Source: Roseicyclus sp.
Lineage (GTDB): Bacteria; Pseudomonadota; Alphaproteobacteria; Rhodobacterales; Rhodobacteraceae
NCBI RefSeq assembly: GCF_018402035.1
Contig: NZ_JAGYJN010000003.1
Span: 292,316-356,315, forward strand
Direction: 5' to 3'
DNA length: 64,000 nt
Each line of letters opens with the position of its first letter. Positions within the stretch are counted from its first letter, which is position 1. Below, piece by piece: positions 21,220 to 29,202 of the stretch. The translations under genes and the position numbers were made by a program. The notes beneath the pieces were generated by a model, which worked only from the letters and a program-made list of their open reading frames with translations, was not told the origin of the DNA and did not search any database.

Positions 21220-22271
21220 GGGCCGGGTGCGCTTCCGGTCTCAAGGGCGACAGCGGCGCGTGCGGCATCGACAAGACCCGCGCCATCAAGCCCGCGTGCC
21301 TCCATTTCCACGATCCAATCGGCGATGACCGCTTCGCCCAATGTGGCAATCTCGGCGGTCAATGCGGGGGACATCTCGGCGATGGTATTGCCTGCATCCT
21401 CCATCGCGATGCGCCCTTCGGCATCGCCCGTGTCATGCGCCCGCCCCGCCCAAGCAGACGCCATGAGGCCGGAATTGGCATCAATCACCGCGCGCAGATC
21501 GGGTGGCAGCGCCTCATAGACGCCACGGTTCATCGCCCAAAGGAAATAGAGGTTATAGAGCGATTGATCGCCCGCCACATCGGTGTGGCTTTCGATCAGA
21601 TCGGCAAAGCCGAGCGAGGGGGCCTGTTCCCAAGTGATCACGCCACCATCGACCACACCGCGCGACAGTGCTTCGGGGAAGGCGGGCACAGGCATGCCCA
21701 CGGGTGTTGCACCCAGCCGTTCCAGCAAAAGCGTCGCAGGCCGCGAGGGGCCGCGCAGGCGGAGACCGTTGAAATCGGACAGCACCTCGATCGGTGCGCC
21801 GCGCAGATGGACCAACCCACGCCCATGCATATGCACCGCGATCAGATGCACATCTGCGAAATCATCCATCAGGTTTTGTTGGGTGAAAAGCCAAGCGGCG
21901 CGGCTGGCCTCTTCCGCCGATTTGGTGGTCATAAAGGGCAGTTCTAGCGCCTCGGCCTCGGGGAAGCGGCCGGGCTGGTAGCCGGGGATGACCCAGCCGC
22001 CATCGATCACACCGTCGCGGATCAGGTCGTATTGATCGGTGGCCGACCCGCCCAGCTGCATGAAGGGGTAAATCTCGATCTTGATGCGGCCCGCCGATTG
22101 TTCCTCGATCGCGTCGGCCCAAGGCTGCATGAAATGCGTGGGGTTGGCACTGGCGGGCGAGACGAAATGCTGAAAGCGCAGCGTCACCTCGGGCTGGGCT
22201 TGTTGCGCAGTCGCGGCGACCGCGGCCATCAGCCCAAAGAACGCGCCGGAGAGGGCAGATAGAATACGCAT
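21207..22271 (-). CDS. TRAP transporter substrate-binding protein (DctP family), orphan
   Basis: A 354-residue periplasmic binding protein with a clear signal peptide (MRILSALSGAFFGLMAAVAATAQQ). The DctP fold is marked by TLRFQHFVSPASANP, WADAIEEQSAGRIKIEIYPFMQLG and LRGPSRPATLLLERLGATPVGMPVPAFPEALSRGVVDG. Such proteins capture carboxylates or similar solutes for DctQM permeases. No dctQ or dctM gene is adjacent, so it is an orphan here. An in-frame extension to 22514 is rejected because the signal peptide starts at 22271. Confidence 0.9.
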   Translation of the reverse strand: MRILSALSGAFFGLMAAVAATAQQAQPEVTLRFQHFVSPASANPTHFMQPWADAIEEQSAGRIKIEIYPFMQLGGSATDQYDLIRDGVIDGGWVIPGYQPGRFPEAEALELPFMTTKSAEEASRAAWLFTQQNLMDDFADVHLIAVHMHGRGLVHLRGAPIEVLSDFNGLRLRGPSRPATLLLERLGATPVGMPVPAFPEALSRGVVDGGVITWEQAPSLGFADLIESHTDVAGDQSLYNLYFLWAMNRGVYEALPPDLRAVIDANSGLMASAWAGRAHDTGDAEGRIAMEDAGNTIAEMSPALTAEIATLGEAVIADWIVEMEARGLDGAGLVDAARAAVALETGSAPGPYAD

Positions 22272-22499
22272 CTTGGTCTTTCCCCCAGAACACAGGCGCG
22301 GGTTTCGTTCCCCGTCGCGCTTAGGCCGTCGATGTAACCACTCTGGCGGTCGCTGCAAGCCTTTGTGCGCCACAATATCCTGTGGATGTTCGAAATTCGG
22401 CCCCCTGATCTGGCCCCAAGCCCTTGTTAACCCCGCCTCAACATGGGAGAGTCCATAAAAATCGAGCAAATTTTTCGAGTGACCCGACAGGCGACCCCC

Positions 22500-24542
22500 A
22501 TGCAGGACGCGCACGCGCTTTTATCCTCGGTCTTTGGCTTTTCCGCCTTTCGCCCCGGTCAGGCCGAGATTGTGGAAGCCGTGGCCAAGGGGCGCAACGT
22601 GCTCGCAATCATGCCGACGGGTGGGGGCAAATCGCTGTGTTTCCAACTGCCTGCGCTGATGCGCGCGGGCGTGACGGTGGTCATCTCGCCGCTGATTGCG
22701 CTCATGCGCGATCAGGTGCGCGGTCTGCACGAGGCGGGTGTGGTCGCGGGCGCGCTGACCAGCGGCAACACGGCGGAAGAAACCGATGCGGTTTGGGCCG
22801 CGCTTGAGGATGGCAGCCTTAAGCTATTGTATATCGCACCCGAGCGGTTGGCGGCATCTGGCACTGAGCGTATGCTCAGGCGTGCGGGCGTGTCGCTGAT
22901 CGCCGTGGACGAGGCCCATTGCGTCAGCCAATGGGGCCATGATTTCCGCCCCGATTACCTGCGCATCGGCGAATTGCGCCGCGCGCTGGATGTGCCGCTG
23001 GCCGCCTTTACCGCCACGGCGGATGCCGAGACGCAGGAAGAAATCATCGCGCGGCTGTTCGACGGTGCCCAGCCCGAGACATTTCTGCGCGGCTTTGACA
23101 GGCCCAATCTGGCGCTGGCCTTTGAGGTGAAACAAAACCCGCGCGGGCAAATCCTGTCCTTCGCCGCCGCGCGCAAGGGGCAGTCGGGCATCGTCTATTG
23201 CGGCACCCGCGCCAAGACCGAGACATTGGCGTCGGCACTGCGCGAGGCAGGCCATAGCGCGTGCCACTATCACGGCGGGATGGAGGCCGAGGATCGCCGC
23301 ATCGTCGAGGGGCGCTTTGCGACCGAGGATGGGCTGATCGTGGTGGCCACCATCGCCTTTGGCATGGGCGTGGACAAACCCGATATCCGCTGGGTGGCCC
23401 ATGCCGATCTGCCAAAATCGATTGAGGGGTATTATCAAGAAATCGGCCGCGCGGGCCGCGATGGCGCACCCGCCGATACGATGACGCTCTATGGTCCCGA
23501 TGATATCCGCTTTCGCAGATCGCAAATCGACGAGGGGTTGGCCCCGCCCGAGCGCAAGGCCGCCGATCACGCGCGGCTGAACGCGCTGTTGGGGCTGGCC
23601 GAGGCGTTGGGCTGCCGGCGTCAGGTGCTTTTGGGCTATTTCGGCGAGGCGGCCCAGCCTTGCGGCAATTGCGATTTGTGCCAGACCCCGCCCGAAACCT
23701 TTGACGCGACCACCCCGGTGCGCAAGGCGCTATCGGCGATCTTGCGCACGGGCGAATGGTTCGGCGCGGGGCATTTGATCGATATCCTGACCGGCAATCT
23801 GACCGACAAGATGCGCGAACGCGGTCATGACACCCTGCCCACTTTCGGCATCGGGACCGAGTTTGACACCCGCGGCTGGCAGGCGGTGTTTCGCCAGATG
23901 GCCGCCCATGATCTGGTCCGCCCCGACCCGGCCCGCCACGGTGCCCTGCGCATGACCGAGGCCGCGCGCCCCATCCTGCGCGGCGAGGCGGGGATCACGC
24001 TGCGCCATGACACGATCAAAGCGGCACCCCGCCGCCCACAGGTCAAGATGCTGGTGGGCGAAGAGGATGCGCCGCTGTTGTCGGCGCTCAAGGCCAAGCG
24101 CCGCGCCTTGGCCGAGGGCGCGCGCGTGCCAGCCTATGTCATTTTCACCGACCGCACGCTGATCGAGATGGCCGAAACCCGGCCCGAAACGCTGGACCAG
24201 ATGGCGCGCATCACCGGTGTGGGGGCCAGCAAGCTGGAAAAATACGGCGCGCAGTTTCTGGCCGTGATCACGGGCGATGCACCCGCAGAGTTGCACCCGG
24301 CACGGCGCAAGCTTGCGGGGCGCGATGCAGGCACGCTTTATGACCGGCTTTTGGCGGTGCAGGCCGATCTGGCGCGCGGCGAACGCGGCATCGACAAGCC
24401 TGTGACCTGTTCCTCGGCGCAATTGGCCAAGCTGGCCGAGGCACGCCCTGCCGATCTATCAGGGATCGTGCGCCTGTTGGGTGACCGGCGCGCCGAACGC
24501 TTTGGCGATGCCTTTCTCGAGGTGCTGCGCGAGGTCGGATGA
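22500..24542 (+). CDS. recQ: ATP-dependent DNA helicase RecQ
   Basis: A 680-residue 3'-5' helicase for recombination and fork repair. Motif I is MPTGGGKSLCFQLPAL (near residue 37), motif II VDEAHCVSQWGHDFRPDY (near 136), and motif VI EIGRAGRDG (near 318). The RQC zinc cysteines lie in CGNCDLCQ with an upstream CRRQV. An HRDC domain covers about residues 530-590. An alternative ATG at 22443 would add 19 residues; the ATG at 22500 is preferred because it directly precedes the conserved region. Confidence 0.93.
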   Translation: MQDAHALLSSVFGFSAFRPGQAEIVEAVAKGRNVLAIMPTGGGKSLCFQLPALMRAGVTVVISPLIALMRDQVRGLHEAGVVAGALTSGNTAEETDAVWAALEDGSLKLLYIAPERLAASGTERMLRRAGVSLIAVDEAHCVSQWGHDFRPDYLRIGELRRALDVPLAAFTATADAETQEEIIARLFDGAQPETFLRGFDRPNLALAFEVKQNPRGQILSFAAARKGQSGIVYCGTRAKTETLASALREAGHSACHYHGGMEAEDRRIVEGRFATEDGLIVVATIAFGMGVDKPDIRWVAHADLPKSIEGYYQEIGRAGRDGAPADTMTLYGPDDIRFRRSQIDEGLAPPERKAADHARLNALLGLAEALGCRRQVLLGYFGEAAQPCGNCDLCQTPPETFDATTPVRKALSAILRTGEWFGAGHLIDILTGNLTDKMRERGHDTLPTFGIGTEFDTRGWQAVFRQMAAHDLVRPDPARHGALRMTEAARPILRGEAGITLRHDTIKAAPRRPQVKMLVGEEDAPLLSALKAKRRALAEGARVPAYVIFTDRTLIEMAETRPETLDQMARITGVGASKLEKYGAQFLAVITGDAPAELHPARRKLAGRDAGTLYDRLLAVQADLARGERGIDKPVTCSSAQLAKLAEARPADLSGIVRLLGDRRAERFGDAFLEVLREVG

Positions 24543-24648
24543 AACCTTGGCTGGCCATCACAAGCGCTGATACGGCCCGCGCGGGTTGCCCCGCCCGGCC
24601 CATGGCGCTAGGTCCACCACTGACCCAGAGTGAACCGGAGGATGGCCT

Positions 24649-25431
24649 ATGCTCATCGTGATTTCCCCCGCCAAACGCCTTGACTGGGCCGCCCGCGCGG
24701 TCGCGATGACGACGCCACGTTTTCAAGACGATGCGCGTGCCTTGGCGCAAACCGCCCGTGGCCTGAGCGCGGCGGATCTCGCCGCATTGATGGATATTTC
24801 ACCCAGCTTGGCCGCGCTGAATGTCGAACGCTTCCAGCGCTTCGATGAGGGGCAAGATGACCTACGCCCGGCAGCGCTTGCCTTTGCCGGTGACACCTAT
24901 CAGGGGCTTGAGGCGAGCAGCCTTGACGCCGATGATCTGCGCTTTGCGCAAGATCGGCTTTGCATCTTGTCAGGGCTTTACGGCCTGTTGCGCCCGCTTG
25001 ATGCGATTGCGCCTTACCGCCTTGAAATGGGGAGCCGCATGGCCAATGAGAAGGGTGCAAATCTTTATGCCTATTGGGGTGACAAGATTGCTCGCGCGCT
25101 GAACGCGCAAGCAGCCGCGATGAAAAGCGAGACGCTGATCAACTGTGCCTCGGTCGAGTATTTCTCGGCCGTTGATCGCGGCGCGCTGTCCTTGCAGGTG
25201 ATCACGCCGCAATTTCTTGAGGATAAGCCGGGTGGCCCCAAGATCGTCAGCTTTCATGCGAAAAAGGCGCGCGGCGCGATGGCGCGCTTTATCATCGAGC
25301 GGCGGCTGACCGATCCGGCGGGGATTTTGGATTTCGATCTGGGCGGTTATGCCTATGCCGCCGATCTTAGCACGGCGGATAAACCGGCCTTTTTGCGCAG
25401 TGCAGAGGCCGCATCACAAAGCGCTGCTTGA
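24649..25431 (+). CDS. yaaA: Peroxide stress protein YaaA (UPF0246)
   Basis: A 260-residue member of the YaaA/DUF328 family, linked in E. coli to limiting free iron under hydrogen-peroxide stress. It begins MLIVISPAKRLDW, the family signature, and contains FAGDTYQGLEA, LCILSGLYGLLRPLDAIAPYRLEMG and VSFHAKKARGAMARFII. It stands alone between recQ and a small converging membrane gene, with a palindrome pair behind it. Confidence 0.93.
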   Translation: MLIVISPAKRLDWAARAVAMTTPRFQDDARALAQTARGLSAADLAALMDISPSLAALNVERFQRFDEGQDDLRPAALAFAGDTYQGLEASSLDADDLRFAQDRLCILSGLYGLLRPLDAIAPYRLEMGSRMANEKGANLYAYWGDKIARALNAQAAAMKSETLINCASVEYFSAVDRGALSLQVITPQFLEDKPGGPKIVSFHAKKARGAMARFIIERRLTDPAGILDFDLGGYAYAADLSTADKPAFLRSAEAASQSAA

Positions 25432-25444
25432 ACCGGGCAGGGAA

Positions 25445-25487
25445 ACGCGCGTTGGAACGCGCGTGACACGGGCCTTGGAAGGCCCGT
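25445..25487. repeat. Two tandem palindromes with GG centres downstream of yaaA
   Basis: 25445-25464 has arms ACGCGCGTT/AACGCGCGT around GG, and 25468-25487 has arms ACGGGCCTT/AAGGCCCGT around GG. Both are 9-bp perfect arms with the same design (TT-GG-AA centre). They lie between converging genes, so a bidirectional terminator role is possible. Confidence 0.85.
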
Positions 25488-25506
25488 CCGCCAGCCCGTC
25501 CATCCG

Positions 25507-25713
25507 CTATCGGTCGCGCAACAGCCGTAGGGCGCACCAGATCGCGGAGCCGCCGAAAAACGCCGTGCCGATGATCCCGATTTCAAGCGAGGCAATGCCG
25601 CCGATGCCGTTTGTGGCATAGGCGCCGATCAACAGCGCCATCCCGCCAAGGCTGATGGCAAGTCGCAGCTTCAACTCACCGCGCGAAGGGCCAAATTTGT
25701 TGTGATTGGGCAT
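25507..25713 (-). CDS. Small membrane protein, unknown function
   Basis: A 68-residue protein: a basic N-terminus (MPNHNKFGPSRGELKLR) is followed by two hydrophobic segments (LAISLGGMALLIGAYATNGIGG and IGIIGTAFFGGSAIWCALRLL), ending in arginines. Not recognised beyond that. It lies 18 nt downstream of chrR on the same strand and could be the last gene of the rpoE-chrR transcript. Codon usage looks like the backbone. Confidence 0.6.
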   Translation of the reverse strand: MPNHNKFGPSRGELKLRLAISLGGMALLIGAYATNGIGGIASLEIGIIGTAFFGGSAIWCALRLLRDR

Positions 25714-25731
25714 CGGCCAATGGCCGCTGGG

Positions 25732-26376
25732 TCAAATGCGCAAAAAGACTTGCGCGATCCGTGGCAAAAGCCCGTCAAAGCGCAGCCGCCCATCGGTCGC
25801 TACCAAGCAGATGCAATCTTCACCATCATCATCGGCGATGGGCGTGTGATGGGTTTGCTGGCCCGCCACTTCCAGATCGCCGCGCTGAAAATGCCCATCT
25901 TCCGAACTATACCCGCCCTGAAGCACCAGCGTCATCTCGGTGCCACGGTGGCTATGTTCCGGCATGGCTTGACCGGCAGGGATATACAAAAGCCGCGCGG
26001 TCGCGTCGCCATCGGCGCAAAGCACCGCCTGTTTGGTGCCGCGCGCGATGGATTTCCATTTAACCGCGCTGGCGTCACCGCCAATCATTTTACGCAGGGG
26101 GGCGGGGAATACGCCGCCCGTCGGCGCGCTGCGCTCGGTCGGTTGCATGCGCGAGATCTTGGCAAGCGTCTGTTCAAGGCTATCAGGGGCCAGTTCAGCC
26201 TCGCCGAGGTCAGACAGAACCGCGCCGCCCAATTCCTCGTAGCCCGCAAGGCGGACACGCGCGTCATCATTGAGCGAGACATGGGCTGCGACGACCAGAT
26301 CGAAGGCTTGGGGCAATACGCCAGCGGCGTAGCCCATCAAGAGATCGTCAGGAACATGATGGCGAATGGCAGGCAT
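25732..26376 (-). CDS. chrR: ChrR family anti-sigma factor lacking the zinc cysteines
   Basis: A 214-residue two-domain protein. The N-terminal anti-sigma region matches Rhodobacter ChrR (IRHHVPDDLLMGYAAGVLPQ, then AHVSLNDDARVRL). The C-terminal cupin-like domain keeps its metal ligands at H141, H143, E147 and H177. In R. sphaeroides ChrR inhibits RpoE until singlet oxygen triggers its turnover. Here the CxxC expected after AHxSL reads N36-D-D-A39, so two of four N-terminal zinc ligands are missing (H6 and H32 remain). It starts 9 nt after rpoE, in the classical operon. Confidence 0.88.
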   Translation of the reverse strand: MPAIRHHVPDDLLMGYAAGVLPQAFDLVVAAHVSLNDDARVRLAGYEELGGAVLSDLGEAELAPDSLEQTLAKISRMQPTERSAPTGGVFPAPLRKMIGGDASAVKWKSIARGTKQAVLCADGDATARLLYIPAGQAMPEHSHRGTEMTLVLQGGYSSEDGHFQRGDLEVAGQQTHHTPIADDDGEDCICLVATDGRLRFDGLLPRIAQVFLRI

Positions 26377-26385
26377 CCGGCCTCC

Positions 26386-26925
26386 TCAATTCATTGCGTG
26401 GCGCAACCTTTCTAGCGCCAACCTAATGCGAGACTTGATCGTGCCAAGGGGTAATCCGGTTTCGGCAGCGATTTCATTATGGGTGAGGTCGCCGAAATAG
26501 GCCCGTTCGATCAGGTCACGTTGTTTTTGGGGAAGCTTGCGAACGGCGTCGACAAGTTTCGTGGATTCTTGTTGCAGAGCGATTGCGTCAACCTGATCGG
26601 GCGCATCCTCGGGCCCCCAAGGGAGATCCTCGGGCTCGGGGCGCGCATAGCGGCGCAACAGGTCGATCTTGCGGTTGCGCGCAATCGTAAAGATCCACGT
26701 CGCGACGGATGCCCGCGACGGGTCGTAAAGATGCGCTTTATGCCAGAGCGTGGCCATCACGTCTTGCATACACTCCTCCGCAAGGGCGTAGTCCGCCCCC
26801 GATTTGATCAAGAAGGCTTTTACCCTTGGGGCGAAGTGTCGAAACACTTCGGCAAAGGCCTTTTGATCCTTGTGTTGCGCGATGGAGGTCATACTGGCCA
26901 CCCAATGCGCTTCTGTCTTTTCCAT
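26386..26925 (-). CDS. rpoE: RpoE-type ECF sigma factor (ECF11 group, singlet oxygen response)
   Basis: A 179-residue ECF sigma factor. Region 2 contains FAEVFRHFAPRVKAFLIKSGADYALAEECMQDVMATLWHKAHLYDPSRASVATWIFTIARNRKIDLLRR, and region 4 contains LIERAYFGDLTHNEIAAETGLPLGTIKSRIRLALERLR. Both agree closely with R. sphaeroides RpoE, which controls the singlet-oxygen response. The ATG at 26925 gives a normal-length protein; another in-frame ATG lies at 26964. A matching RpoE-type promoter sits upstream, implying autoregulation. chrR follows directly. Confidence 0.92.
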   Translation of the reverse strand: MEKTEAHWVASMTSIAQHKDQKAFAEVFRHFAPRVKAFLIKSGADYALAEECMQDVMATLWHKAHLYDPSRASVATWIFTIARNRKIDLLRRYARPEPEDLPWGPEDAPDQVDAIALQQESTKLVDAVRKLPQKQRDLIERAYFGDLTHNEIAAETGLPLGTIKSRIRLALERLRHAMN

Positions 26926-27039
26926 TGCCGTCACGGTCGGGTCACGCCTTTCTCGCTGACGCATAAAAAGATGGCCGGTACCATCCCCACAGGGCGTCAG
27001 CTGGCTGTTCAGCGTGGTCGTTCAACGACAGCATAGCGC

Positions 27040-27068
27040 GTTTACGGGATTATCCCTAGACTGGATCA
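27040..27068 (-). promoter_or_regulatory. Candidate RpoE-dependent promoter of rpoE-chrR
   Basis: On the minus strand TGATCC (27068-27063) and TAAAC (27044-27040) are separated by 18 nt, the arrangement described for R. sphaeroides RpoE promoters. It points at rpoE. Confidence 0.7.
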
Positions 27069-27081
27069 AAACTATTTTCTT

Positions 27082-27110
27082 TGATCTAGCGAGACCGGAT
27101 ACGCGTAACC
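27082..27110 (+). promoter_or_regulatory. Candidate RpoE-dependent promoter of the oxidoreductase operon
   Basis: TGATCT (27082-27087) and TAACC (27106-27110) with an 18-nt spacer mirror the divergent rpoE promoter. The two -35 elements are only 13 bp apart. It lies 41 nt before the chosen start at 27152. Confidence 0.65.
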
Positions 27111-27151
27111 TAATTAACGCGCTTTTCGATGCTTTTATGGGGACATTGCCG

Positions 27152-28444
27152 ATGCCATTCGAACAACCGGCCGCCGCGCCGAAACGCATTGCCGTGATCG
27201 GCGGCGGAATCTCGGGCATGGGCGCGGCTTATCACCTCGCTGATTCGCATCATGTCACCTTGTTCGAGGCCGAGCCGCGCCTTGGCGGGCATGCGCGGAC
27301 CATCGTCGCGGGCAAACATGGCGATCAGCCGGTCGATACCGGCTTTATCGTGTTCAACTACGCCAACTATCCCAATCTGACCAAGCTCTTCGCGGCCCTC
27401 GATGTGCCGGTGACGAAATCGGATATGAGCTTTGCCGCCTCCATCGGCGGTGGGCGGATCGAATACGGGCTGCGCAGCCTTTCGGCGCTGTTTGCGCAAA
27501 AGCGCAATCTGGCCAACCCCGCTTTCTTGCGGATGGTGCGTGACCTGTTGCGCTTCAACGCCGGGGCGGAAAAGGTCGCGACCGATGCCACCATCACACT
27601 GGGCGAGTTGATGGACCAGATGCAGATGGGCCGCTGGTTCCGCGACTATTACCTCACCCCGATCTCGGGCGCGATCTGGTCCACCCCCAAAGAAGAGATC
27701 ATGGATTTCCCGGCACAGGCCCTCGTGCGGTTTTTCCGCAATCATCACCTGATGCAGGCGACAGGCCAGCACCAATGGTGGACGGTGCAGGGTGGGTCCA
27801 TCGAATATGTGACCCGGCTTGAACAAGCCTTGCTGGTCAAGGGTGTCGATATCCGCGTGGCCACCCCGATCACGACGGTCAAGCGGAGTGCCCTTGGGGC
27901 TGAGGTCTTGCGCGAAGGGCATTGGGATGTCTTTGACGAGGTGGTGTTTGCCACCCATTCCGATGATAGCCTTGCCATGCTGGCTGACCCCACACCGACC
28001 GAGAGCGCGGCGCTGGGTGCCGTGCGCTACCAGCCCAATACCGCCGTGCTGCATGCCGATGCCAGCGCCATGCCCAAGCGGCGCGTGACATGGTCATCAT
28101 GGAATTACACCGAGCGTCCCGGCTATGAGGGTGGGCCGATTGACCTGACCTATTGGATGAATTGCCTTCAGCCGATCCCGGAAAGCGACCCGCTTTTCGT
28201 CACGCTCAACAGCCGTGGGCCGATTGATGAGACATTGATCTATGACACGGCCACCTTCCGCCATCCGGTCTATGATCTTGCAGCGCTGGCCGCCCAAGGC
28301 ACGGTGCGGGCGATGAACGGTCAAAACAACACATGGTTCTGTGGGGCTTGGATGAAGAACGGCTTTCACGAAGATGGATATGCAAGCGCGCTTGATGTGG
28401 TTGACGCGATGGCGGCACGCGATAGGGCGCGCATGGCGGCATGA
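27152..28444 (+). CDS. NAD(P)/FAD-dependent amine-oxidase-like protein (COG2907)
   Basis: A 430-residue flavoprotein of the COG2907 group. The dinucleotide motif is RIAVIGGGISGMGAAYHLA with FEAEPRLGGHART; the substrate half includes VQGGSIEYVTRLEQAL and ends FCGAWMKNGFHEDGYASALDV. The physiological reaction of this group is not firmly known; it commonly clusters with DUF1365 genes and RpoE loci, hinting at membrane-lipid modification. ATG at 27152 is chosen because GGGGA lies 8 nt before it; the long frame from 27014 would run through the candidate promoter. Confidence 0.85.
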   Translation: MPFEQPAAAPKRIAVIGGGISGMGAAYHLADSHHVTLFEAEPRLGGHARTIVAGKHGDQPVDTGFIVFNYANYPNLTKLFAALDVPVTKSDMSFAASIGGGRIEYGLRSLSALFAQKRNLANPAFLRMVRDLLRFNAGAEKVATDATITLGELMDQMQMGRWFRDYYLTPISGAIWSTPKEEIMDFPAQALVRFFRNHHLMQATGQHQWWTVQGGSIEYVTRLEQALLVKGVDIRVATPITTVKRSALGAEVLREGHWDVFDEVVFATHSDDSLAMLADPTPTESAALGAVRYQPNTAVLHADASAMPKRRVTWSSWNYTERPGYEGGPIDLTYWMNCLQPIPESDPLFVTLNSRGPIDETLIYDTATFRHPVYDLAALAAQGTVRAMNGQNNTWFCGAWMKNGFHEDGYASALDVVDAMAARDRARMAA

Positions 28445-29202
28445 GCCATGTCGCGCATATCGCGGCCGCGACCTTTCACGGACGCCGTGGCGCGGTGGAG
28501 AATGCTTTCACCTATTCCATCGACTATGTGCTGGTGGATGCCGAAGACCCGCATCCGCGCGCGCCGTGGCTTTTTGCGCGCAACCGCGCCGGGCTGACAT
28601 CGCTGCATGACAGCGATCATGGTGGCCCGCCAAAGCAAGGGCGCGGTGCGGCTTGGGCGCGCGAGGTTTTGAACAGTCACGGGCTTGCCGATGCGACGGG
28701 CGGCACCCTACAGCTTTTGGCGCAGCCGCGCATGCTGGGGCATGTGTTCAACCCGGTCTCATTCTGGCTCGCCCATGATGATGCGGGCCAATTGCGCGCG
28801 GTGATTGCCGAGGTCTCGAACACCTTTGGCGACAGGCACAGCTATCTGTGTGTCCATCCCGATCAGCGGCCCATCACGCGCGAAGACACGCTCTGCGCAC
28901 AGAAAATCTTTCATGTCTCGCCCTTTCAGCCCATCGAAGGCGGCTACAGCTTTCGCTTCGATATCCGGGCCGACCGGCTGGGCATCTGGATTGACTATTC
29001 CACCGATGGCGAGGGGCTTTTGGCGACGTTGACCGGCAAGCGGCGCGCGCTGTCCACGGGGGCGATCTTGCGCTCGGTGCTGCGCCGCCCCTTTGGCGCG
29101 CGCCGTGTGCTGGCGCTGATCCATTGGCAGGCGCTCAAGCTCTGGTGGAAGGGTGCGCCGTTTCACAGACGCCCCACCCCGCCGGAGCAAGATGTTTCCT
29201 GA
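28441..29202 (+). CDS. DUF1365 family protein
   Basis: A 253-residue member of DUF1365 (COG3496). Conserved stretches are ENAFTYSIDYVLVD near the N-terminus, LAQPRMLGHVFNPVSFWLAHD in the middle, FHVSPFQPIEGGYSFRFD, and VLALIHWQALKLWWKGAPFHRRP at the C-terminus. Function is unknown, but it is nearly always next to a COG2907 oxidoreductase, as here, where the ATG overlaps the upstream stop by 4 nt. The RpoE-type promoter upstream suggests a role in coping with oxidised membranes. Confidence 0.88.
   Translation: MSHVAHIAAATFHGRRGAVENAFTYSIDYVLVDAEDPHPRAPWLFARNRAGLTSLHDSDHGGPPKQGRGAAWAREVLNSHGLADATGGTLQLLAQPRMLGHVFNPVSFWLAHDDAGQLRAVIAEVSNTFGDRHSYLCVHPDQRPITREDTLCAQKIFHVSPFQPIEGGYSFRFDIRADRLGIWIDYSTDGEGLLATLTGKRRALSTGAILRSVLRRPFGARRVLALIHWQALKLWWKGAPFHRRPTPPEQDVS

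Noticed and set aside
26386..26964. Longer RpoE starting at 26964
   Set aside because: Possible, but adds residues without similarity to the R. sphaeroides protein; neither start has a strong ribosome site, so 26925 was preferred.
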